Positions 41,882-49,588 of a stretch of DNA of 64,000 nucleotides are shown here, piece after piece (the first letter of the stretch is position 1; every line of letters begins with the position of its first letter). Below the pieces are notes generated by a model. It saw nothing but the letters and a program-made list of their open reading frames with translations. It was not told the origin of the DNA and made no database searches. The position numbers and the translations under genes are program-made. The stretch covers positions 1 to 64,000 of the forward strand of contig JAFQOT010000004.1 of the NCBI GenBank assembly GCA_017403065.1, in the 5' to 3' direction. This DNA is from Clostridia bacterium. GTDB taxonomy: Bacteria; Bacillota; Clostridia; Oscillospirales; Acutalibacteraceae.

Positions 41882-43903
41882 CTATTCCTCTAATTCAGAA
41901 TAAAAGACATCTATTTCGCCTACCCACAACGGCTTTTGACTTGATATTTTTAAAAATACCGAATTAAACTTTTTTAAAGAAGGAATGATTGAAAATTTCT
42001 TTAATTTATCTTGTGTGTTTTTATCAATAGTTGTCTTTACTGTTTTATCGCCGTTGCTTATTTCTACAACTGTTCTGCCTTTGAGATTTAATTGTAAATA
42101 TATTTTATCCAATCTCTTTCGGAAATTTACTCCCTTTGCAGAATACTCCTTTGTAACTAAAAAGCTGTTTACATCCTGTTCGTTTGCCCCTTCGTTAGTT
42201 ACTATACAATCTTTTATACCGTCAAGAGTTGCAGTATAACCTATATCACCGTTTTTGCAAATAATTATAGGCGACTTTTCACCCTCGAAGCCCCCTATAA
42301 TCTCTACTTCTTGAGGAAATTCCCAATAAAACCAGCCCTCGCCCTTATTCCAATTAAACCTATTTATAACAACGGCCTTGTTACCTAAAGCAAACATTAT
42401 ATATGCTCCGTAATTTATTGTAATTATATCTTGGCTCTCGGTTTTAGATATTTTATTTTGAATATTTGTGGATATATTGGCTATTCCCCTTTGAGTCAAC
42501 CCCGAAATCATATATACGTTACTGTCATTGCCCATAAAAACAGCTTCCGACAAATACTGGTTTACAGACCCCTTTTTCATACAACCTAAGCTGTTGCTTA
42601 TACAGTATGTACTGAAGCTATAGTCACCGTAAAAGATTTTGTCGTTATCCATTAAAAGTGAAATAGTGTTAATCGCCTTTGCATTTTGCACCTTAACAGA
42701 ATATATTTCATTTTCCTTAAAGGCTATGATTTTATCATCCTGTACCGCTAAATTGAGTACTTCAGAATTAGGATTTCCCACCTGTTGAATACTGTTTTCA
42801 GGAAAATAGAGTGGGTTTTGGTAGCTTGTGGTATAAATTTTATTTTTACCCCTTCCGCCTGAGAGAAAAATTCCTGAACCGTAGTTTACAGTACATTTAG
42901 ATGATACCACATTAGCAAAACTGTCAGCTATTTCTTTTCTTGCAAAAATTTTTATATTATTTTCCCTGTACTGATCCATTAAGGGCACCGAATAATCCCC
43001 TGCGGGACATATAAAATAAAAAATGCCCTTTTCTCTGTCAACATTAAAGGTTATATCCACATCAAAAAGCTTATTTGTGGCTGAGGTTTCGTTTGCAAGG
43101 ACTCTCCACTCAACATACTTGCTACTGCTGATATGCACCGTGCATATTACGGTAGTATTAGCAATCTTAGCATAGGGCAATCTAAAGCTGTTAGATGCCC
43201 CGTCAGACGAATAATAAGAATAAAAGCTTCCGTCAAGTAAATTCAAGGACTCTAAAAACGTAGGTTTTCCTGTGAAAACCTGTCCCGTTGACAGCATACT
43301 TTCATATTTATTACCTCTGCCGTTTATATAAACTATAGGGGTATAATAATCATAAATCGGTGTCCAGCCTGAAAAATCAGAATTAAGCTCATATATTTCG
43401 TATATCTTTTCTTGTGGATTTTCCATATTTTCTAAAGAAAGCAATGCAAATATTCCAAAGCCGTTCTCTGATTTTCCTTGATAAAAGGTTATATTAGAGG
43501 GTACAAAAAATGTATCGTCTGTTACTCTTGACCTTAATATATTGCCCGAATATATAGTCTCAGCCTCTTTTGAAATAAAGAATATATGGCTAAAGTGAAA
43601 GGATACTCCGTCACCACAGGACTTTACTAATATTCGGTAAGGCTTTTTATCAATAATCACCTGTGTATCTATATATTCATAGCTTATATTTTCCACAGAT
43701 TCATCATCAGTTTCAAATACATTATTATTAGCATTGATTGCGGGTCGTGTTTTATAAGCACCGTCTGAAAAATACATATTTAGCCCGTCTGCAATAAAGC
43801 CTTTATCAATATAAAGAGGTGAATTTGCTAAATCGAGGCCCTTGTTTTCAGGTATAATTTTAAAGCTCTTTTGTGTGTTTTCTTTTAAAGAGGGATACCT
43901 CAT
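41882..43903 (-). CDS. Phage structural protein, possibly P22 gp10-like head-closure protein
   Basis: A 673-residue, beta-rich protein that begins MRYPSLKENTQKSFKIIPE. Recurrent segments such as DDKIIAFKENEIYSVKV suggest a beta-propeller. Size, composition and position after a small connector gene resemble the DNA-stabilisation protein gp10 of P22-type podoviruses. No signal peptide. It abuts the connector stop and is followed 4 bp later by the small membrane protein gene. The gp10 comparison is a judgement by eye. Confidence 0.5.
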   Translation of the reverse strand: MRYPSLKENTQKSFKIIPENKGLDLANSPLYIDKGFIADGLNMYFSDGAYKTRPAINANNNVFETDDESVENISYEYIDTQVIIDKKPYRILVKSCGDGVSFHFSHIFFISKEAETIYSGNILRSRVTDDTFFVPSNITFYQGKSENGFGIFALLSLENMENPQEKIYEIYELNSDFSGWTPIYDYYTPIVYINGRGNKYESMLSTGQVFTGKPTFLESLNLLDGSFYSYYSSDGASNSFRLPYAKIANTTVICTVHISSSKYVEWRVLANETSATNKLFDVDITFNVDREKGIFYFICPAGDYSVPLMDQYRENNIKIFARKEIADSFANVVSSKCTVNYGSGIFLSGGRGKNKIYTTSYQNPLYFPENSIQQVGNPNSEVLNLAVQDDKIIAFKENEIYSVKVQNAKAINTISLLMDNDKIFYGDYSFSTYCISNSLGCMKKGSVNQYLSEAVFMGNDSNVYMISGLTQRGIANISTNIQNKISKTESQDIITINYGAYIMFALGNKAVVINRFNWNKGEGWFYWEFPQEVEIIGGFEGEKSPIIICKNGDIGYTATLDGIKDCIVTNEGANEQDVNSFLVTKEYSAKGVNFRKRLDKIYLQLNLKGRTVVEISNGDKTVKTTIDKNTQDKLKKFSIIPSLKKFNSVFLKISSQKPLWVGEIDVFYSELEE

Positions 43904-44257
43904 TTAAATACCCCCGCTTCTCACACTTGGTAAAACATCTTCTTTTTTTGCTTTTTGGGATAATACAGATGCTCTTTTAGCGTTATAAATTGCAGTAAAA
44001 ATCTGGTTTTTACCGCTATCGCCCTCTGTTAAAGCCAAAAGCATTGCGCACCCACAGCAAAGCGCATCAATTTTAGCCTCGTTAATATTTATTTTTTCTG
44101 AAAGGCTGAAAATCTGAGGAATTTTCAAATCCAAAGCTATTTGATTTATAATATCGGGCATACGGTTAATAAGGGTTTTATTATCCACCACCTCATTACT
44201 TTCGGGCGAATAACCCAAAAGCACCATACATCTTTTAAAAACGTCAAAACCTGTCAT
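43904..44257 (-). CDS. Phage head-completion connector protein (gp4/gp6-like)
   Basis: A 117-residue helical protein. Its pattern (TGFDVFKRCMVLLGYSPE, MPDIINQIALDL, ALCCGCAMLLAL) and its place after the portal fit head-tail connector or DNA-stabilisation proteins. It overlaps the portal gene by 4 bp (ATGA) and abuts the next gene, showing tight translational coupling. Confidence 0.6.
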   Translation of the reverse strand: MTGFDVFKRCMVLLGYSPESNEVVDNKTLINRMPDIINQIALDLKIPQIFSLSEKININEAKIDALCCGCAMLLALTEGDSGKNQIFTAIYNAKRASVLSQKAKKEDVLPSVRSGGI

Positions 44258-45834
44258 TGATTATCCTCCTTTTCTGCTAAAAGCCCGTCAATATCAGGTA
44301 TAACTCCCTTAGGCATTCTTATTAGTAACTGCTTACGGTCAATAATACCCTTTTCGTAAAGAGTCATTAAGGTAGATAAGCATTCCCTTTCGTTGTATTC
44401 TGTACTGTTACCTATATCAACCCTGGCAGATATAATTAAATTCTTATACCTTTCTCCGTTAAAGTTTATATATCCGCTTGAATCGGAAAGTTTGATCTCT
44501 CTTACACCGTAATAGGTTATCCAGAAATCTGCCCAAATACGTGATAATTCCTCAATAAAATTATAAAATCTTCGCTTAACCGATTTCAACGGCATTAAAG
44601 CCGCATCACGCATAGCCGCAAGAGCAGTAGCGTTTTCTGCCTTACTGTCACCTAATGCTACCTCATTAGCTCCGCTTTGGGTTAAAGTATTGTTTATTAA
44701 GGAATTTATGCTTTCGTCAAAATCCTTCATAAAAGACGGCGGCGATACATATTTCACAGCCCCCGCCACATCCTCATTGCTGCCAAACACCTTGATTATC
44801 TGGCCTGGGTCGTTAGTTATGTTTTCTGTAACGGTATCCCCGTTTACAAGCATTATAGGCATTCCGTTAGACATGGCCGACCATACGTTAGCAGTAATCA
44901 TTCGGTTTATGGCGATTTGATTTGGTATAAGATATGTGATTTCACTGTCGCCATAGGCTGAGTTGTTTCTGGTTTCCCAACAAAATACCGTTATAGGATA
45001 GAGAGATAAGCCTGTATCAAACTCCCCTCTGACAATAGCGTTTTCAGTGATTTTTATACCCTTAACAGTAAAGCTTCCGTCCGGTTTATAGCTTTTAAAA
45101 AGCTTAGTTATCAAATTGATTTTACCGTCCTCTGCCGACTGAGAAATCAAATCCAGAGTTTTGATATCTGCCCCATATAGCCTTGCCTGTCTTAAAACCT
45201 CGTCCGCTTCCTTGCGGCTTGAAATTATAATATATGGTTGATTTTGAACATTTTCACAGTATGGGTCACCAAAAACCACATCTTCAATATCCAAAACTTC
45301 ACAGCCTATGTCACCTTTTATATGAATTTTTTTATTTTTATCGGCAAAAAGTCCTGTAGGTACAGAAGAATCCCAATAGGTATACAGCACCGAGCTTCCT
45401 GTAATATAAGCGTTTTTAAGAGCCTTTTCCTTTAAAGCGTCAAGATTTACCCTTTCGGCAGTAGTATTAAAATAATCCCCTAAAACCGACATTAAAAGGT
45501 TTATATCCTCTCGCTCAAGACCTGTAGGATAGTTGTAATCATTTATTTCAGTATAAACGTTATTATCAAAATCTGTAGGTACTCCATCAGCAGAAAACTT
45601 AACCGATATAGGTGTATTTAAAACCTGTGACATTTTATAATCGCCGATTCTTTTGATTACATTGTGTCTTACAAGAGGTCGGTCATTACCGCATTTTGCC
45701 CCATGCCATTGGTCGCCTATATAAAATCTTTCGTTAATTTTGTTTTGCTCGAATAAGCCCTTATTACCTAAAGCTATTTTAAAATTTATCCCGTCAAGAT
45801 ACTCTTTGAAAACAATTTTCGGTAAATTTTTCAT
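44254..45834 (-). CDS. Phage portal protein
   Basis: A 526-residue portal candidate, the dodecameric ring through which DNA enters the head. It has the typical start ERFYIGDQWHGAKCGNDRP, NVIKRIGDYKMSQVLNTPI, a long central alpha/beta region, and TLTQSGANEVALGDSKAENATALAAMRDA near 400. The length is typical. It lies downstream of the capsid gene, whereas in most head modules the portal precedes it. A terminator-like hairpin separates it from the capsid gene. Confidence 0.8.
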   Translation of the reverse strand: MKNLPKIVFKEYLDGINFKIALGNKGLFEQNKINERFYIGDQWHGAKCGNDRPLVRHNVIKRIGDYKMSQVLNTPISVKFSADGVPTDFDNNVYTEINDYNYPTGLEREDINLLMSVLGDYFNTTAERVNLDALKEKALKNAYITGSSVLYTYWDSSVPTGLFADKNKKIHIKGDIGCEVLDIEDVVFGDPYCENVQNQPYIIISSRKEADEVLRQARLYGADIKTLDLISQSAEDGKINLITKLFKSYKPDGSFTVKGIKITENAIVRGEFDTGLSLYPITVFCWETRNNSAYGDSEITYLIPNQIAINRMITANVWSAMSNGMPIMLVNGDTVTENITNDPGQIIKVFGSNEDVAGAVKYVSPPSFMKDFDESINSLINNTLTQSGANEVALGDSKAENATALAAMRDAALMPLKSVKRRFYNFIEELSRIWADFWITYYGVREIKLSDSSGYINFNGERYKNLIISARVDIGNSTEYNERECLSTLMTLYEKGIIDRKQLLIRMPKGVIPDIDGLLAEKEDNQ

Positions 45835-45853
45835 ATTGTCACTCCTTTTTTAC

Positions 45854-45882
45854 AAAAAGCCCGAACAAAAAGCTCGGGCTTT
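45854..45882 (-). terminator. Terminator or attenuator between capsid and portal genes
   Basis: On the minus strand, AAAGCCCGA and TCGGGCTTT (9 bp) flank an 8-nt loop followed by TTTTTG. It would cut most transcripts after the capsid gene, giving more capsid than portal protein, as assembly needs (415 to 12 copies in a typical head). Confidence 0.8.
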
Positions 45883-45896
45883 AAGATTTGCTTTAA

Positions 45897-47069
45897 TTAA
45901 GCTACTGTAACAGTTGCAACCTTTGAATTTACGCCTGCGATTCCGTCAACGATTACCTTTACGAAATAATGGTAATTTCCGGCTTCAAGGTCAGTAGGAA
46001 TTGTTAAAGTATCTGTGTTGGCGCCTGCCACCTTCACAGGATAGCTTCCGTTTTCATTACAAGAGTACCACTGATATGTAAGCTCTCCTTCGCTTTGAGC
46101 AGCAACAGTTAAGCTGCCATCAATTTCACCCTCAAAAACCTCTGTGTCTTCAGGCTGAGCAGTAATGCTTACTGCAGGGGAAACCCAAGCCCAGATAGCA
46201 TCAAGACCGCTTTTGTTTACAAATACATCGTAGTAAATACGGTAATCAAATTTGTATGCATCAGCGTCTATATTCTGTTCAGGTGTGAAAATACGCATAT
46301 TTTCTGTCTTCTTAACAAGATGTGCGCTGCGCTTAGGACAAACAAGCATATAAATTTCACGTGCATTGTCACCTGGTATAAAACCGCCTGCGCCTTCGTT
46401 ATTAAATACATAAGCGGTTTTCATTCTTTCTGATACAACAGGAATAATTGCAACCCCGTTTATAGATTTAACCTTCAAGCTGATATCGCCCTGCTTAAAA
46501 TCTGAAACTGTAATCATTTTAGAAATTTCAGCAGAATTTTGAAGCGCTGCAAACATATAGCTGTCAACAAAGGCAACAAGCTCCTCGTCATAGCCTGCTA
46601 CAGACTGTACCTCATTAATAAGCTGGCATAAAGCCTCAAATGGCTTTTTAGTATCACCATCAACAGTATTTGAACGTGTAACAGCTAAGCCGGCAAGCTT
46701 TGAAAGTACATAAGCGTCACATTCAGGAACAACCTTAGTACGAACATATTCGCCTAAAATTTTGCCTGCAAGATTTGCAACGCCTGTCTCGGTCATATCC
46801 TCGCGGTCAATCTGCAAAGAGCGTGCGCGGTCCATTGCCATTGTATAAGAGGTGTTAGAAACTGTGATAGCGCCTCTTGTAAAGCCTGTATCACGGTCGT
46901 AATCTGCTAAGCCCTGAAAATCAACATCAGGAATAATTACAGTCTTAGCACCTACGAATTTTGTAGCAAGCGCATTATCTGCAAAGAAGCCTGTTGCGCT
47001 TTTTTGAGCAAACATTTTGTCAAGCTCGGTTGAATATTTTGTTGCGTTTTCAATAGAATTTATAGACAT
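45897..47069 (-). CDS. Major capsid protein with C-terminal Ig-like domain
   Basis: A 390-residue protein. Residues 1-300 have the HK97-fold coat pattern seen in P22-like and related phages (MAMDRARSLQIDREDMTETGV, LGEYVRTKVVPECDAYVL, FVDSYMFAALQ). Residues about 302-390 form an Ig-like surface domain (AQPEDTEVFEGE, LTYQWYSCNENGSYP, GNYHYFVKV). Surface Ig domains on heads are known for adhesion to cells or mucus. The gene is intact, with a strong ribosome site (AAAGGA) and a terminator after it. Confidence 0.82.
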   Translation of the reverse strand: MSINSIENATKYSTELDKMFAQKSATGFFADNALATKFVGAKTVIIPDVDFQGLADYDRDTGFTRGAITVSNTSYTMAMDRARSLQIDREDMTETGVANLAGKILGEYVRTKVVPECDAYVLSKLAGLAVTRSNTVDGDTKKPFEALCQLINEVQSVAGYDEELVAFVDSYMFAALQNSAEISKMITVSDFKQGDISLKVKSINGVAIIPVVSERMKTAYVFNNEGAGGFIPGDNAREIYMLVCPKRSAHLVKKTENMRIFTPEQNIDADAYKFDYRIYYDVFVNKSGLDAIWAWVSPAVSITAQPEDTEVFEGEIDGSLTVAAQSEGELTYQWYSCNENGSYPVKVAGANTDTLTIPTDLEAGNYHYFVKVIVDGIAGVNSKVATVTVA

Positions 47070-47086
47070 ATTATTTTATCCTTTCT

Positions 47087-47731
47087 TTATTTCCAAAGTC
47101 CCTTTAAAAACTGTTCTGTTTCGGGACTTATGCTCCCCACCTTATTTATTTGGGAGCCAATGCTTAAATTTTCTGCCTTTTCCTGACTTTTTTTAAGACT
47201 TTTTTCCCGCTTTTCCTGTAATGCTCTGTATCTTAAAAATTCGTCAAGCAAAAGGGTGCCTTTGATTTTAGAATTTTCTAAAACCTTTTGAGGTAAATCC
47301 TCTAAGGTTTTTATTTCGGGAAACAGATTTTTAAGCTCATCAAAGCCGTTTGAATTATTAAAATTCTCACTTTCAAGCCTTAAAATATGCTCCGCAAAAT
47401 CACTGTCGCCGCCGCATTTTTCAGTTAATTGCCTTTTTCTGTTTTCAATTTGCATTTCATTTAAATCAGATAAGAATTTAGGAACGCTTTTATTTTCCTT
47501 TTGGGCTAATTCCTTTAATTGCTCATAATCTTTTTGAATAACCTCATATTTCATTCCCTTTTGAGCTAAGGAAGCAGCCTCTTTAATGCCGAGATTTCTG
47601 ATTTCTTTGTTGTATTTAACCGGAATAATAATTTCGTTTTCCTCCGGTGTGGTATCCGTATTTTGAATTATTTCATCTTGTGTTTCAGAGCCTGGTACTT
47701 CTGAAACTTTAGTTTCGAAATTTTCTTTCAT
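47087..47731 (-). CDS. Phage scaffolding protein candidate
   Basis: A 214-residue acidic, strongly helical, Glu/Lys-rich protein with no globular core, directly before the capsid gene. This composition and position are the hallmarks of phage scaffold proteins. No maturation protease is present in the module, so the scaffold would have to leave intact, as in P22. Confidence 0.65.
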   Translation of the reverse strand: MKENFETKVSEVPGSETQDEIIQNTDTTPEENEIIIPVKYNKEIRNLGIKEAASLAQKGMKYEVIQKDYEQLKELAQKENKSVPKFLSDLNEMQIENRKRQLTEKCGGDSDFAEHILRLESENFNNSNGFDELKNLFPEIKTLEDLPQKVLENSKIKGTLLLDEFLRYRALQEKREKSLKKSQEKAENLSIGSQINKVGSISPETEQFLKGLWK

Positions 47732-47753
47732 AAATTATTTTCCTTTCCTTACT

Positions 47754-47942
47754 TTATGGCTGCTCACTGCCATCGTAGTTTAAAAAATTTTCGTATTCTC
47801 GCCTTAGCTTTTGTATCTCTGCCCTTTTTAACTTTTCTTTAGGCGATATAAAGATATTTTTTTCAAAGCTTCCCATTAAAAAGCCCACAAAAAAGGCTAA
47901 AATACAAAGCAAAATTATTATCAAATACATTAAGCGTCCCAT
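47754..47942 (-). CDS. Small single-span membrane protein in the phage module
   Basis: A 62-residue protein. An N-terminal hydrophobic helix (LIIILLCILAFFVGFLMGSF) is followed by a charged helical tail (KLKRAEIQKLRREYENFLN). It overlaps the terminase gene by 13 bp. A membrane protein between terminase and scaffold is unusual; its role is unknown. Confidence 0.6.
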   Translation of the reverse strand: MGRLMYLIIILLCILAFFVGFLMGSFEKNIFISPKEKLKRAEIQKLRREYENFLNYDGSEQP

Positions 47943-49234
47943 CCCTTATTTAAATCTTTACCGTATATTCCGCTTTGTGTTGATATTTCCCTTTGCACAG
48001 CTTGAGGATGAAAAAATTTCACATCAGCAAAGGCATATCTCAGCGCATCGCATAAATGGTTATCACAATCCTTTGGATACCGAAGCCCATTTTCTCCCGC
48101 TTTGTCATCATAAACATAGCTGGAAAGCTCCCGAATCATATTGGTGCAATCAGGATGCACTGTGATTTTATATTCATTGATTGCGGCAATTCCGTTTAAA
48201 ATGCTGTCCCTACCTTTAAGCGAGGGTGTAATTCTGCCAATTCCTAACCGTCTTAAATCGTCATTAGACTTAGGCTCAGCGCAGTCTGCGCGTATTCTTT
48301 CCTTGCTAAAGCCCAATTCCTTTATTTTTTCTGCAATATGACAGTTAAGCATTCGCTTCTGATAAAATTCCTTGTAAATGTAAATTTCCTTTTCAACAGG
48401 ATTAGCCATAAAAGCCACAAATGCGGTTGGGTCATTTGTGTAGCCGTAATCCAGACCGAAAAAGCTTTTCCATTTATATAAATCATTTTTAGGAATTTCT
48501 ATTTTTCCAACACTCCAATTTTCAAAAACCAGACCCTCTGAAATTCCCCAATTACCTAAGCCTGCAACCTCATATTTGCGGCGGTTAGTTTTTTTCATTC
48601 TTTCAAAAACCAAACGGTCGGTATCATCAAGAAATTCATTTATAAGATAGTTTGTTGAAAAAACATCTGTGTTTTCGGCTTTAGTGTCAAAAAAACGTTT
48701 TTTTAGCCAGTGTCCCTCACTCCAAGGATTAAAGGTAATAGTGGTTTGCTTGTAAAGCGGCGGCGGTATTTTTCCTCTCGGAACCGAAAGGTCAAGCTTA
48801 TCAAAGTCGGCTTCATTTGATATTTCAAATGCTTCTTCTATCCATACGAAATTTAAATATCCTTTAGATACTGTAGTAGAAGCCAGCTTCAGTACATCAT
48901 CAAAGCCTCTGAAAATAATCTTTTGTCCTGTAGGCTTATAAACCATTTCTAATGGCGATACCGTATTGTGCCAAAAGTGTTCAACACCTAATCTTTCCTG
49001 AGCCCACTTAAGCTGAGCATAGGTAGAATCTCTGTGTGTGTTCATAACCTGACGCACTACTAAAAGATTAGTTTCTTTTTCCTTCATAAGCCTGAAAATA
49101 AAATTCAGCGCCGTTGTAGCGGATTTTTTCGAAGCCTTTCCGCCCTTTAAAACACGGTAGCGTTTTTTAGAGCTCCAAAAGTCATCGTAACCTCCGCCTA
49201 CTATTTCCGACATCTTAATTTCCGATGTCGTCAA
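47930..49234 (-). CDS. Phage terminase large subunit (PBSX/XtmB type)
   Basis: A 434-residue packaging motor. The N-terminal ATPase has an atypical Walker A (KGGKASKKSA, about 28-37), Walker B FVWIEEAFE and the coupling motif TITFNPWSEGHW. The C-terminal RNase-H-fold nuclease keeps its acidic residues: Asp in FGLDYGYTNDPTAF, Asp/Glu in RADCAEPKSNDDLRRLG and Asp in DNHLCDALRYAF. All catalytic residues appear intact. It overlaps the small subunit by 20 bp. Confidence 0.92.
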   Translation of the reverse strand: MTTSEIKMSEIVGGGYDDFWSSKKRYRVLKGGKASKKSATTALNFIFRLMKEKETNLLVVRQVMNTHRDSTYAQLKWAQERLGVEHFWHNTVSPLEMVYKPTGQKIIFRGFDDVLKLASTTVSKGYLNFVWIEEAFEISNEADFDKLDLSVPRGKIPPPLYKQTTITFNPWSEGHWLKKRFFDTKAENTDVFSTNYLINEFLDDTDRLVFERMKKTNRRKYEVAGLGNWGISEGLVFENWSVGKIEIPKNDLYKWKSFFGLDYGYTNDPTAFVAFMANPVEKEIYIYKEFYQKRMLNCHIAEKIKELGFSKERIRADCAEPKSNDDLRRLGIGRITPSLKGRDSILNGIAAINEYKITVHPDCTNMIRELSSYVYDDKAGENGLRYPKDCDNHLCDALRYAFADVKFFHPQAVQREISTQSGIYGKDLNKGWDA

Positions 49235-49484
49235 TAATCATCACCGCCTTGCCACCGGTACGGGTTTCTTCATTTTTTTCACTTACGATAGAACGTAGCT
49301 CCTTTATAGCCGAAAGATCACCCGAAGCCGCTTTCTTGTAAAGAGCAATCATAACCGCAGTCTTTCTTGTGGGATTTTTAATTTCATATCCCTCTTCCTT
49401 AAGCGTTTGAACCTCTGCGTCCGATAGTCTTTCATTAAGAAGTGATTTCAAGGTTTTATAAAGTAGCTTGTCATTTTCTTTCAT
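49215..49484 (-). CDS. Phage terminase small subunit candidate
   Basis: An 89-residue protein directly before the terminase large subunit and overlapping it. The stretch NPTRKTAVMIALYKKAASGDLSAIKELRSIV resembles small terminase or helix-turn-helix packaging proteins. It is shorter than most small subunits. A hairpin at 49493-49512 could mask its ribosome site. Confidence 0.65.
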   Translation of the reverse strand: MKENDKLLYKTLKSLLNERLSDAEVQTLKEEGYEIKNPTRKTAVMIALYKKAASGDLSAIKELRSIVSEKNEETRTGGKAVMIIDDIGN

Positions 49485-49492
49485 AGTAAAAT

Positions 49493-49512
49493 ATCCTCCT
49501 CGGCAAGAGGAT
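49493..49512 (-). promoter_or_regulatory. Hairpin covering the ribosome site of the first phage gene
   Basis: On the minus strand, ATCCTC and GAGGAT pair across TTGCCGAG. The second arm contains the AGGAGG-type site of the small terminase gene. Translation of the first gene of the module could thus be kept low or be conditional. I see no good promoter just upstream. Confidence 0.45.
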
Positions 49513-49551
49513 AATACACCAATAAAAAGTGGACATTCACCGACATAAAGA

Positions 49552-49584
49552 AAACCGATAGACTCAAATTGAATCTATCGGTTT
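49552..49584 (-). terminator. Terminator between ABC exporter and phage module
   Basis: AAACCGATAGA and TCTATCGGTTT form an 11-bp stem with an 11-nt loop, right after the ABC exporter stop. It isolates the phage module from upstream transcription. Confidence 0.8.
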
Positions 49585-49588
49585 AAAA

